A stretch of DNA of 64,000 nt, from contig JBAZJL010000001.1 of NCBI GenBank assembly GCA_041651335.1, forward strand, positions 62,001 through 126,000, read 5' to 3'. Every line of letters begins with the position of its first letter. Positions within the stretch are counted from its first letter, which is position 1. The stretch comes from UBA6220 sp041651335 (lineage in GTDB: Bacteria > Patescibacteriota > Minisyncoccia > Minisyncoccales > Minisyncoccaceae). Position numbers and translations under genes: made by a program. This document shows, one piece after another, positions 7,693-14,609 of the stretch. The notes under the pieces were generated by a model, which worked only from the letters and a program-made list of their open reading frames with translations, did not search any database and had not been told where the DNA came from.

Positions 7693-8226
7693 ATGAATAA
7701 AGTGAGTTTACGAAAATTAAAAAAATTAGATAAACAATATTTCGCCAAATGGTGGAGAGATAAAGATTTGATTGCTTTAACGAGCGGAAACTTTGAGCCG
7801 ATTTCCGATAAACAAGTTGAAAAATATTTTTTTAATATTTTGAATGATAAAAAAGCCTTTCATTTTATGATTATAGTAAATGATGAGGTGATTGGACATA
7901 TTTCCTTATCTAAAAAACGCGGACTTTGGTACGAGACTCAAGTTATTATCGGAGAAAAAGCATTTTGGAGTAAAGGTTATGGAACAGAAGCAATTAAATT
8001 AATTATCAATAAAGCACGCCGGTTGAATATTCCTAAAATCTATTTGGAGGTTCGCCCCGATAATATAAGAGCTATCAAGGCTTATACAAAATCAGGATTT
8101 TTTCTAAAAGTTAAAAAATATTACCCTAAAAATAAAAATCTTCCCGAGACGACAAGAATGGAACTGCCAATCAATCATTATATTACCGGAAATAAATCCA
8201 AATTTAAAATTGTTAAAACTTTTTAA
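7693..8226 (+). CDS. GNAT-family N-acetyltransferase with an altered C-terminus
   Basis: A GCN5-related acetyltransferase of about 177 residues that would transfer acetyl from acetyl-CoA to an unknown amine. The acetyl-CoA site is seen in AFWSKGYGTEAIKLII, and the last family motif in RPDNIRAIKAYTKSGF. The ATG at 7693 is preferred to the upstream GTG at 7675. The final 17 residues (HYITGNKSKFKIVKTF) do not belong to the family. They are a copy of the first residues of the HAM1 protein encoded at 8828, created by a 48-bp direct repeat. The original C-terminus has probably been replaced. Confidence 0.82.
   Translation: MNKVSLRKLKKLDKQYFAKWWRDKDLIALTSGNFEPISDKQVEKYFFNILNDKKAFHFMIIVNDEVIGHISLSKKRGLWYETQVIIGEKAFWSKGYGTEAIKLIINKARRLNIPKIYLEVRPDNIRAIKAYTKSGFFLKVKKYYPKNKNLPETTRMELPINHYITGNKSKFKIVKTF
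8177..8224. repeat. 48-bp direct repeat, left copy
   Basis: Identical to 8841-8888. The right copy is the native start of the HAM1 gene. The left copy has two fewer T in the following T run, so its reading frame stops at once. The repeats flank the small ORF and the NUDIX gene. Confidence 0.9.
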
Positions 8227-8231
8227 AAAAT

Positions 8232-8345
8232 ATGCAAAACTTAAATAAAAAATTCTTTAAATCAAATACTATTGACTCAAAAGAATTAATCGAAGATATA
8301 ATAAAAGAGGTAAGGGATAGCAAAAACCTGATATTACAAGATTAG
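8232..8345 (+). CDS. Small hypothetical protein (37 aa)
   Basis: A 37-codon frame from ATG at 8232 reading MQNLNKKFFKSNTIDSKELI and then mostly charged helix-forming residues. It is closed by a hairpin terminator. There is no SD and no recognised family. It lies inside the segment bounded by the 48-bp repeats, so it may be a fragment brought in with the NUDIX gene. Confidence 0.3.
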   Translation: MQNLNKKFFKSNTIDSKELIEDIIKEVRDSKNLILQD

Positions 8346-8365
8346 TTTTATATCAAGCAATTATC

Positions 8366-8393
8366 AATCGCCGATTGGCGCTTTTTGTTTTTG
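8366..8393 (+). terminator. Intrinsic terminator before the NUDIX gene
   Basis: CGCC-GATT-GGCG hairpin (8369-8380) followed by CTTTTTGTTTTT. A -10-like GATATAAT follows at about 8396-8403, just before the NUDIX start, so a new transcript begins there. Confidence 0.75.
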
Positions 8394-8411
8394 AAGATAT
8401 AATAAAAATTA

Positions 8412-8831
8412 ATGAGAACAAATAAACAAGCCGAAATCATTGTATTTAAGAAAGAAGGAAAAGAATTAATCTTCCTGATTTTAAAAAGAAACCCTCAAAA
8501 AGGTGGCTTTTGGCAACCCATAACTGGCGGCGTTGAAGAAAACGAAACTTTTGAAGAAGCAGCTATCAGAGAGGTGGGCGAAGAAATCGGAATTACTCAT
8601 GATATTAAATTAATTGATATAGGATATTCGTTTGAATTTATTGATAATAACAAAAATCATATTGAAAAAGTTTTTGGACTGGAAATATCTCCAGAGACAG
8701 ATATTGTCCTCTCCGAAGAACATACGGAATTTAAATGGGTCAATGGACAAGTTGCGATTGATCAATTCTTGAAATATCCAAAAAACAAAGAAGGCTTTAC
8801 AAAAGTAATGGAATATATAAACAATCTATGA
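8412..8831 (+). CDS. NUDIX hydrolase
   Basis: A 139-residue pyrophosphohydrolase with a complete Nudix box: GGVEENETFEEAAIREVGEE leads into IGI, matching GX5EX7REUXEEXGU. It would hydrolyse a nucleoside diphosphate linked to another group, with Mg2+ held by the box glutamates. Layout and length resemble the MutT/NudB type, but the substrate is not fixed by sequence. Its stop overlaps the ATG of the HAM1 gene by four bases (ATGA), so the two are translationally coupled. With HAM1 it suggests nucleotide-pool cleaning. Confidence 0.88.
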   Translation: MRTNKQAEIIVFKKEGKELIFLILKRNPQKGGFWQPITGGVEENETFEEAAIREVGEEIGITHDIKLIDIGYSFEFIDNNKNHIEKVFGLEISPETDIVLSEEHTEFKWVNGQVAIDQFLKYPKNKEGFTKVMEYINNL

Positions 8832-9385
8832 AAATAATAAATTATATTACCGGAAATAAATCCAAATTTAAAATTGTTAAAACTTTTTTTAAAAAGCAAG
8901 GGATTGAAATAAAACAAAAAGAGCTACCAATATACGAAATACAAAGCCATGATGCCATTGAAATAACCACCTCGAAAGCAAGACAAGCATGGGAAATAGT
9001 CAAACAACCTCTTTTCGTAAATGACGCTTCTTGGGTAATACCGTCCTTAAAAGGATTTCCGGGTGCATATATGAAATATATAAATGAATGGTTTAGACCA
9101 GAAGACTTTTTAAATCTTATGAAAGATAAAAAAGACAGATCGATAATTTTGAGAGATACTATTATATATATCGATGAAAATAATCAAAATATTTTTACGA
9201 ACGACCATTATGGAGAAATCCTAAAAATCCCTTATACTGGCGATTGCAAATATCCATCGGATGCGATTATCTCTCTTTCAAAAAATAAAAAGTCCATCGC
9301 CGAGGAAAATGATAGTAATAATTTCTTTACCGAAGGAGTGTGGGTTGATTTCGCTAATTGGTTAAAAAATAACGAAAATAAATGA
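8828..9385 (+). CDS. HAM1/RdgB-like non-canonical NTP pyrophosphatase
   Basis: A 185-residue member of the ITPase (HAM1/RdgB) superfamily, which removes ITP, XTP or dITP from the nucleotide pool as monophosphates. The N-terminal substrate loop YITGNKSKFKIV and the core LKGFPGAYMKYINEW are clear. The usual DDSGL is replaced by VNDASWVIPSL, so activity or specificity may differ from RdgB. It overlaps both neighbours by four bases, as the middle gene of a NUDIX-HAM1-metalloprotease operon. Its first 48 coding bases are duplicated at 8177. Confidence 0.82.
   Translation: MKIINYITGNKSKFKIVKTFFKKQGIEIKQKELPIYEIQSHDAIEITTSKARQAWEIVKQPLFVNDASWVIPSLKGFPGAYMKYINEWFRPEDFLNLMKDKKDRSIILRDTIIYIDENNQNIFTNDHYGEILKIPYTGDCKYPSDAIISLSKNKKSIAEENDSNNFFTEGVWVDFANWLKNNENK
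8841..8888. repeat. 48-bp direct repeat, right copy
   Basis: The parental copy at the start of the HAM1 gene, identical to 8177-8224. Confidence 0.9.
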
Positions 9386-10080
9386 ACCACCCGACCATAA
9401 GGCTACAATTTGATCAAAAATTAGACCAGGACTTAGCTTGGGATTTTTATAATAATCAAAATTTTGGTGGTTGTGATTTTTGGAAAGAAAGAGCATTGAA
9501 ATATCATCCCGTACTTATTGATATCGAATCATCTGAAAACAAAAGGAAATATCTAGATAATTATATTTCAAAATATTATCTTTCTCACGAAGACGAAATT
9601 GAATCTCTTAGCAATAAAACCACTGAATATTTAAAACAAGAACAAGAAAATTATTTTCTTTTAGTTGATAAGATCTTTAAAAATTATCCCTGGCCCAAAA
9701 AAGAACTTATTGGTGATTTTTCTATTTTTGATTTTTGCCCTCGCTTTCTTGAAGACAATGAATTTCAAGTTTTTATTTATGATACTCGCAATCTTCAGCT
9801 TTTTACTATTTTTCATGAGTGCCTGCATTTTATATTCTATGATTTCGCTCAAAAAAAGTTTCCCGAAATTCTTGGTAAGATGAATACAGAGGAAGGAAAA
9901 TTTTGGGACATAGCAGAAGTATTTAATACGGTAATACAAAATACTAATGATTTTATCGATTTACACGGTAAAATAGAGAACATTGGCTATCCGGATCATA
10001 AGGATTTAATAGCCAAGGGAGCTCTTTTATGGGAAAAAGATCATGATGTTTATGCTTGGATTAGTGAAATGCTAAAATAA
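9382..10080 (+). CDS. Hypothetical protein with HExxH zinc-protease motif
   Basis: A 232-residue protein I do not recognise as a named family. It carries TIFHECLHFIFYDF, an HExxH-type zinc site, followed about 35 residues later by EGKFWDIAEVFN, which could supply a third Glu ligand. There is no signal peptide or membrane segment, so it should be cytoplasmic. Its ATG overlaps the HAM1 stop, so it is the last gene of the NUDIX-HAM1 operon. A peptidase role is inference from the motif alone. Confidence 0.7.
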   Translation: MNHPTIRLQFDQKLDQDLAWDFYNNQNFGGCDFWKERALKYHPVLIDIESSENKRKYLDNYISKYYLSHEDEIESLSNKTTEYLKQEQENYFLLVDKIFKNYPWPKKELIGDFSIFDFCPRFLEDNEFQVFIYDTRNLQLFTIFHECLHFIFYDFAQKKFPEILGKMNTEEGKFWDIAEVFNTVIQNTNDFIDLHGKIENIGYPDHKDLIAKGALLWEKDHDVYAWISEMLK

Positions 10081-10085
10081 TTTAG

Positions 10086-10215
10086 CATATCTTTTATACT
10101 GTCTCATTTGTCTCATTTTACCCAGACTCTGACACCTCAAATTGACTATCGCCAAGACCTCCAAAGAACCTTTACACTGCTTGGAGGGTAGGGGTTCTAG
10201 ACCTTCCTTGCCTGC
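10086..10215. repeat. 130-bp structured repeat module, copy 2
   Basis: Over 90% like 5826-5956 by eye, including TGTCTCATTTGTCTCATTTT, CTATCGCCAAGACCTCC and the hairpin AGAACC/GGTTCT. It follows the metalloprotease stop by five bases. The 50-bp element that follows copy 1 is absent here. Confidence 0.8.
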
Positions 10216-10303
10216 AAAAACCAACAAGTTTTATCCAGTAAAGTTTTAAAAAATTTCAAAAATCAAATTAAAAAAAGCGAAAGAATTTATGCAATTTAGA
10301 AGT

Positions 10304-10682
10304 TTACTTTAATGACGCAATATCATTAATAATATCTTCATAGTATTTTTGCATTTCTTCATTCGCTCTCGTAGCATTGGCTCCTCGATTTATTAAATCG
10401 ACAAGCTTTTCCTTGGTTTTTTCAATGATCTCATCTTCTGGATTTGCTTCCTTTATCAATTGAAGATTTTGGGCAACGACTGAGCCTAATTTGCACAGAC
10501 GACGATAGTTCAAAAAAAAATTCATTAAAGTTAATTTCCTTAATTGCGACAATTGCTTCGGAAATTGACATTGTTTTGAGTTTTCTTATCTCCGTCGCAT
10601 AATCTTCAAGCGATTCAACTTCGGTCTCAATTTTTAGAAGATCACAATCAATCTCCTTAGAAATACTTTGAACATCTACCAA
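10304..10682 (-). pseudogene. Small helical/coiled-coil protein, frameshifted in a T9 run
   Basis: Two overlapping leftward frames form one protein of about 126 residues. The first part starts MVDVQSISKEIDCDLLKIET and runs to INFNEF. The second continues LNYRRLCKLGSVVAQNLQ and ends YYEDIINDIASLK. The break is at a run of nine A on the + strand (10512-10520); eight would restore the frame. The start is TTG at 10682, set by AGGAGG seven bases upstream and a consensus promoter. The protein is mostly charged helix and matches no family I know. The intact signals suggest slippage, a sequencing error or very recent decay. Confidence 0.6.
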
Positions 10683-10707
10683 AATTATCCCTCCTATGGA
10701 TAAAAGT

Positions 10708-10736
10708 ATCATACAATATTAATAGATATATGTCAA
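10708..10736 (-). promoter_or_regulatory. Consensus sigma-70 promoter of the coiled-coil gene
   Basis: On the - strand, TTGACA and TATGAT separated by 17 bases, followed by AGGAGG and the TTG start. Confidence 0.8.
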
Positions 10737-10819
10737 TATAAGAATTCTCGATAAATTAGAGCTGGGTTATCGAAGTTTAACCTCAAAAAGGTTCCGATAT
10801 CATCCCAGCGCCCCTGCCA

Positions 10820-10848
10820 TTGACATATATAATAATATATTATATAAT
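10820..10848 (+). promoter_or_regulatory. Consensus sigma-70 promoter for small genes at 10871
   Basis: TTGACA, 17-base spacer, TATAAT. It is preceded by CGCCCCTGCCA, which recurs upstream of other small-gene promoters here. A hairpin-forming segment GCTGGG/CCCAGC with inner AACCT/AGGTT (about 10760-10810) lies just upstream and may end transcription from the left. Confidence 0.8.
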
Positions 10849-10870
10849 ATTTATTATAGTGAGGAATTAT

Positions 10871-10990
10871 ATGTTAGAAAAAGACTCTTCGTCGAGAATT
10901 CCCGGATGTGAAGCGAGTATGGGCTCCTCAAGAACACTAATGGGTCCTAATGGAGAAATAGTTAATGGAAACCATAATCCAGCAAGATAA
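10871..10990 (+). CDS. Small peptide gene (39 aa)
   Basis: A 39-residue frame with GTGAGGA as SD and a consensus promoter upstream. It starts MLEKDSSSRIPGCEASMG and is rich in Gly, Ser and Asn, with one Cys. I do not recognise it. The good promoter and SD argue for expression. It overlaps the next small frame by 26 bases. Confidence 0.5.
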   Translation: MLEKDSSSRIPGCEASMGSSRTLMGPNGEIVNGNHNPAR

Positions 10991-11048
10991 TCTTGGCTAT
11001 GTGGTAGAAACACCACAAGGATTAATGAGAGTTCCTTATACTTATTGA
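10965..11048 (+). CDS. Small peptide gene (27 aa), overlapping the previous one
   Basis: An ATG at 10965 with GGAG nine bases upstream opens a 27-residue frame reading METIIQQDNLGYVVETPQGL and ending in MRVPYTY. It overlaps the end of the 39-residue frame. It may be a coupled second peptide or the shifted second half of one original gene. A GAGGC/GCCTC hairpin followed by TTTTATT (about 11054-11094) ends the unit. Confidence 0.4.
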   Translation: METIIQQDNLGYVVETPQGLMRVPYTY

Positions 11049-11145
11049 AAATGTCCGAGGCTGAAAAAGGACAATAATAATGCCTCTTTTATTATATACA
11101 ATTCATCACAATCTCAGTTCAAACTTTATACACGAGCCTCTGCCA

Positions 11146-11174
11146 TTGACAAAATATCAAATATATTATATTAT
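11146..11174 (+). promoter_or_regulatory. Consensus promoter of the small membrane protein gene
   Basis: TTGACA, 17 bases, TATTAT, preceded by CTCTGCCA as at 10820. Confidence 0.75.
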
Positions 11175-11188
11175 AGGAAGTGATTCCT

Positions 11189-11473
11189 TTGAAAGACGAC
11201 CAAATCAGCGCATTGTTAACTCTCGTACTGCTAATCCCTATGATGATTTATGGTGGATTCATCGTTGCCGTTTTCTGGGGCTGGTTCATTGTGCCAATAT
11301 TCAAAACTCCAGAATTGGGTGTCCTTCAGGCAATTGGGATAATGATGTTTGTATCGTTATTCAAATCGTACCACAAGGACGACATGGATCCTTTCATAAA
11401 AACACTTTACAGTGCGGGTGGAATGACCATACTGTTCGTAATGGGATTCGTTGTTCATTTGCTGCTTGCATAG
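11189..11473 (+). CDS. Small integral membrane protein (94 aa)
   Basis: A small membrane protein with about three hydrophobic segments (LLTLVLLIPMMIYGGFIVAV, an internal one near LGVLQAIGIMMFVSLF, and a C-terminal one near ILFVMGFVVHLLLA). A TTG at 11189 is chosen over a GTG at 11180, because the sequence before it (GGAAGTGATTCC) is an extended SD complementary to the 16S tail. The same TTG-after-GTGATTCC start occurs at 36047. Function is unknown. It has its own promoter and terminator. Confidence 0.65.
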   Translation: MKDDQISALLTLVLLIPMMIYGGFIVAVFWGWFIVPIFKTPELGVLQAIGIMMFVSLFKSYHKDDMDPFIKTLYSAGGMTILFVMGFVVHLLLA

Positions 11474-11483
11474 CTTGGCGAAA

Positions 11484-11533
11484 ACGTAGGACCCTCTAGT
11501 TTTAAAAACTAGAAAATCGTCGGGTCTTTTTTT
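11484..11533 (+). terminator. Intrinsic terminator
   Basis: GGACCC and GGGTC arms with an inner CTAGTTTT/AAAACTAG stem, followed by seven T. Confidence 0.8.
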
Positions 11534-11584
11534 ATACCCAATTTAACTCCAAAAAAGTTCCAAGTTCGTCCCATCACCCTGTTA

Positions 11585-11612
11585 TTGACAAAAACTAATA
11601 ATTATTTATCAT
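11585..11612 (+). promoter_or_regulatory. Promoter of the gene at 11640
   Basis: TTGACA, 16 bases, TATCAT, with GTGAGG as SD just before the ATG. Confidence 0.65.
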
Positions 11613-11639
11613 ATAAATATCTCAAAAGTGAGGTAAAAA

Positions 11640-11912
11640 ATGAAAAGACTGACCAGGGACAAAGCGCTAAAAGAAGTTTTTCCGATAGCGACTGAATTCA
11701 AATCATATTTTCAAGATCTTTTACCACTCTTTCCTGAATTAAAGAGCGAGTTTCAATGTTTTGATACTTTAAACAACAGGCTTTTGGCACATAAAGATTC
11801 TGTTGAAAATAGCTCAAGCGAATATGTTTCCGAAGAAGTGCAAAAAGATTTCGAAGATTCTTGTAGCGGGGCTTCTTTGCTTAGCTTGTTAATCGAAAGA
11901 AAAAAGCCTTAA
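11640..11912 (+). CDS. Hypothetical helical protein (90 aa)
   Basis: A 90-residue soluble, mostly acidic and helical protein starting MKRLTRDKALKEVFPIATEF. It has no membrane segment and no motif I recognise. It is a free-standing gene with its own promoter, SD and a strong terminator, and belongs with the SD-led small genes of this region. Confidence 0.6.
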   Translation: MKRLTRDKALKEVFPIATEFKSYFQDLLPLFPELKSEFQCFDTLNNRLLAHKDSVENSSSEYVSEEVQKDFEDSCSGASLLSLLIERKKP

Positions 11913-11920
11913 AACGTCCG

Positions 11921-11974
11921 AGACCACCAATCAGTGAGGACGATAAAAATCACTAAGGTCTCTTTTTTTATACG
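11921..11974 (+). terminator. Intrinsic terminator
   Basis: GAGACC/GGTCTC outer stem and AGTGA/TCACT inner stem, followed by seven T. Confidence 0.8.
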
Positions 11975-12011
11975 CATTATACGCAAATAATACTTAAAAA
12001 ATGTTTAGGCC

Positions 12012-12040
12012 CATGTTTGGGAGCTTAGCTCCCAAACATG
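12012..12040. repeat. 29-bp perfect palindrome, copy 1
   Basis: CATGTTTGGGAGC is mirrored exactly around a TTA centre. It is followed by TTTTATTTTT and then a GTATAAT -10 box before the gene at 12117. Near-identical copies occur at 29265 and 41811. It can act as a terminator, and its sequence conservation is unusual for one. Confidence 0.85.
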
Positions 12041-12116
12041 TTTTATTTTTCTAGTTATTTGGTATAATATTATTGTAATAAAAATTATAAATTTTAATTT
12101 TAATAAATAATAAAAT

Positions 12117-13085
12117 ATGAAAAAAAAATATTTTTTAATCATTGTTTTCGGTCTTCTTTTTAGCGGAATCTTATCAGTGCAAGCCACGGTTTCTTCTAGC
12201 TCCGATTCTGGATATGAGCCGGTGATCTATGACAACACAATTGAATTCGAGGCTTTTTTAAATAGCCAAGGAAAAGTAGAAGCAAAATGGAGCCGTTATG
12301 ACAAGACCACGCCTTTTACTTTTTATAAACTAGTAAAATCTTCTTCTAATTCTAATCCAGTATATCCTGACCAGAGTTATATTTTTTATTCCTCTAATAT
12401 TGATGACCTTTCCTATCTTGATACCAATGTTTCTTTGGGAACAAATTACTATCGAATTTGCCAAATAGCCCAAACAAAAAGATATTGCTCGGAAAAAGTG
12501 GTGACCATTACAAAAACCTCTTCTACTAATGATCAAAGTAATGTTTCTTCGGAAATTAAATTAACTGGGTCGGTCTCTAATAATATAATTAATCTCTCTT
12601 GGGCAGTTTCAAACGATGACTTATCGTCCAAATCTTTTAAAATTCTTTGGAGTAAAAACCAAAATCCAACCTACCCCTTAAGAGAATCTGATAATTATTA
12701 CTATCTAACCTCTGGGGCGATGAATTACAAAATCTCTAATTTAGCTGATGGAAAGTATTATGTTCGAGTTTGTCTTTATAATAACGGATGCACTGCTTAC
12801 AGTAATGAATTGTCTTTTGAAATTAACAATTCCAGTTCAATTAGTTGCTTAGATGTGTATTCTCCTGTTTGTGGATCAAATAAAAAAACCTATGGAAATT
12901 CCTGTTATGCTAACAAGGAGGGCGTAACTGAATACACCGAAGGAAAGTGCGCTGAAGTAAAACCAGTAACCGATAACCAACTTAAGGCTGGCCCGATTAC
13001 AATTGACAAACCCTTATCGGAAATGAATCGAGATGAATTAATCAGGGTTTTAATTCAAATTCTTTTAGCTTTAATCAATAAATAA
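12117..13085 (+). CDS. Secreted protein with fibronectin-like repeats and a Kazal domain
   Basis: A 322-residue exported protein. The N-terminus MKKKYFLIIVFGLLFSGIL is a signal peptide or anchor. Two beta-sandwich, fibronectin-III-like units follow (about 35-130 and 140-235; compare NYYRICQIAQ and KYYVRVCLYN). Then comes a Kazal-type inhibitor domain, CLDVYSPVCGSNKKTYGNSC with a final Cys in EGKC. The tail is hydrophobic (LIRVLIQILLALINK). Kazal domains bind and block serine proteases, so a role against host or community proteases is possible but inferred. Transcription probably starts at the GTATAAT just upstream. It converges with malQ, only six bases apart. Confidence 0.78.
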   Translation: MKKKYFLIIVFGLLFSGILSVQATVSSSSDSGYEPVIYDNTIEFEAFLNSQGKVEAKWSRYDKTTPFTFYKLVKSSSNSNPVYPDQSYIFYSSNIDDLSYLDTNVSLGTNYYRICQIAQTKRYCSEKVVTITKTSSTNDQSNVSSEIKLTGSVSNNIINLSWAVSNDDLSSKSFKILWSKNQNPTYPLRESDNYYYLTSGAMNYKISNLADGKYYVRVCLYNNGCTAYSNELSFEINNSSSISCLDVYSPVCGSNKKTYGNSCYANKEGVTEYTEGKCAEVKPVTDNQLKAGPITIDKPLSEMNRDELIRVLIQILLALINK

Positions 13086-13091
13086 TCGAAA

Positions 13092-14531
13092 TTATTTATA
13101 TTTTTTTAAAGCCAAATCAACTTGGCCTTTAATAGTTTTGATTGGTAATTTTTCAACGAAAACAGGCAACCGAAAACGCCAATTTCGATCACCTTTCATT
13201 TTTTCTGTGCCCGGCTTATTTATTCTATCTGAAATCATCAGCCAATCTTGAATGGGGATAATTATTGCCAAAGACGCTGATTCTAAAGCTACAAGTTTTA
13301 AACTCTTAGCCAAGATTTTTTCATTTGAAGAATATTTAATTTCTAATTTTAAACAAAGCTTTTTTTTCTCTTTTTCTGTTAATAATCTCACGTAACCAAT
13401 CAAAGGCTCGGTATCATGGGTAGTTGTATAAGTATAAGAATATTTTTTATACTTTTTGGGATTGGCATAACGGTCTTCAAAAGCTTTACGTTTTTCATTA
13501 TAAACAAAACGAATGAAACGGATGCCTGGCACTTTTAACTTTATCAGACCTTTCCTTAATTCTTTTAATTTGTCACCGGCATCTTCAGCAAAAACTTCCA
13601 AACCTTTTTTCCGAGCATATTTAATAATTTCCGAAAGAGCAAAATATCCTGGACCCTTTAAAAAATCGTCTTTTTCAGCATCATCAATGTTCATTGACCC
13701 ATAATAATAAAATCCCTTGGCATGATCCAATCGAATCACGTGGTGAATTTCGGAAAGATAATTAAGGCGCAATTTCCAAAGATTAATAATGTTTTTCCAT
13801 TGACTTTTGTCTTGCCAATTATAAAGAGGATGACCCCAAATCTGCCGACCGAAATGAGCGCCAGGAGAATTAGGTACTCCAGAAACCTTTTTCATTTTTC
13901 CTTGAGAGGTAAGGTTAAAACATTTTTGCTGACTCCAAACCAAGGGACTTTGTAATGGCAAATAAAAAGACATATCTCCGATAAGTGAAATATCTAATTT
14001 TTCGCTTTTTCTTTTTAAATCAAAAAAACTGCGATGCAATTGAAATTGCTCAATAATAAATTGATTATATTTTTCTTTTAATTTTTGCCGCCATTGTGCA
14101 ATGGCTTTAGGATGGTATCGCCTGATACTATTTGGCCATTTTGTCCAATTATCAGTGCCGAAATAATCACGTAAACAGCAAAAAAGCGCATAATCATCAA
14201 GCCAGAATTTATTTTTCTCGATAAAAATATTTTTATCAGCTTCTAAAATATTTCGTTTTTGATCTGCTTTAGATAAAAATCTTGGATCCAGGCCAATGCC
14301 ATATCCGCGATAAGGAGAGGGAACATGTATTTTCCGAGAGCCAGGAACAAGATGAGTTTCGCTCAAAGGAAGCATTTGCCAAGCTGATTGCCCTGTTTTT
14401 TTTAACCAGTCCAAAAAAACCAAACCCTGGTCAAACGTTCCATTTTGTTTTAATGGTCGTTTAGCGGTTATTAAAGAAAAAACCGGCAAAGCGGTGCCTA
14501 CTATTTTCTTAGATAATATTTTTTTCTTCAC
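13092..14531 (-). CDS. malQ: 4-alpha-glucanotransferase (amylomaltase)
   Basis: A GH77 enzyme of 479 residues that moves maltodextrin segments between alpha-1,4-glucans. The start GTALPVFSL and SPYRGYGIGLDPRFL are family signatures. The catalytic residues can be placed: nucleophile in RLDHAKGFYYYG, acid/base in EVFAEDAGDK, and the third Asp in TTTHDTEPLIGYV. It is divergent from glgA-glgP across a 78-base gap. With them it forms a compact glycogen/maltodextrin system in the cytoplasm. Confidence 0.92.
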   Translation of the reverse strand: MKKKILSKKIVGTALPVFSLITAKRPLKQNGTFDQGLVFLDWLKKTGQSAWQMLPLSETHLVPGSRKIHVPSPYRGYGIGLDPRFLSKADQKRNILEADKNIFIEKNKFWLDDYALFCCLRDYFGTDNWTKWPNSIRRYHPKAIAQWRQKLKEKYNQFIIEQFQLHRSFFDLKRKSEKLDISLIGDMSFYLPLQSPLVWSQQKCFNLTSQGKMKKVSGVPNSPGAHFGRQIWGHPLYNWQDKSQWKNIINLWKLRLNYLSEIHHVIRLDHAKGFYYYGSMNIDDAEKDDFLKGPGYFALSEIIKYARKKGLEVFAEDAGDKLKELRKGLIKLKVPGIRFIRFVYNEKRKAFEDRYANPKKYKKYSYTYTTTHDTEPLIGYVRLLTEKEKKKLCLKLEIKYSSNEKILAKSLKLVALESASLAIIIPIQDWLMISDRINKPGTEKMKGDRNWRFRLPVFVEKLPIKTIKGQVDLALKKYK

Positions 14532-14609
14532 AAAAAAATCATATCATTTTTTAAAAAAACTGACAATATTTTTATTGGAAAAAACATTAAATTATGATAA
14601 AATTGTTTT

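Noticed and set aside
11080..11499. 139-residue + strand frame overlapping the small membrane protein gene
   Set aside because: It overlaps the SD-led 94-residue membrane protein frame, begins inside the previous unit's terminator region, and has a Cys/His/Arg-rich unnatural composition.
1..12000. Prophage or insertion sequence as the cause of the accessory region
   Set aside because: No transposase, integrase, terminase, capsid or tail gene is present; only repeats and tRNA-like sequence hint at mobility.
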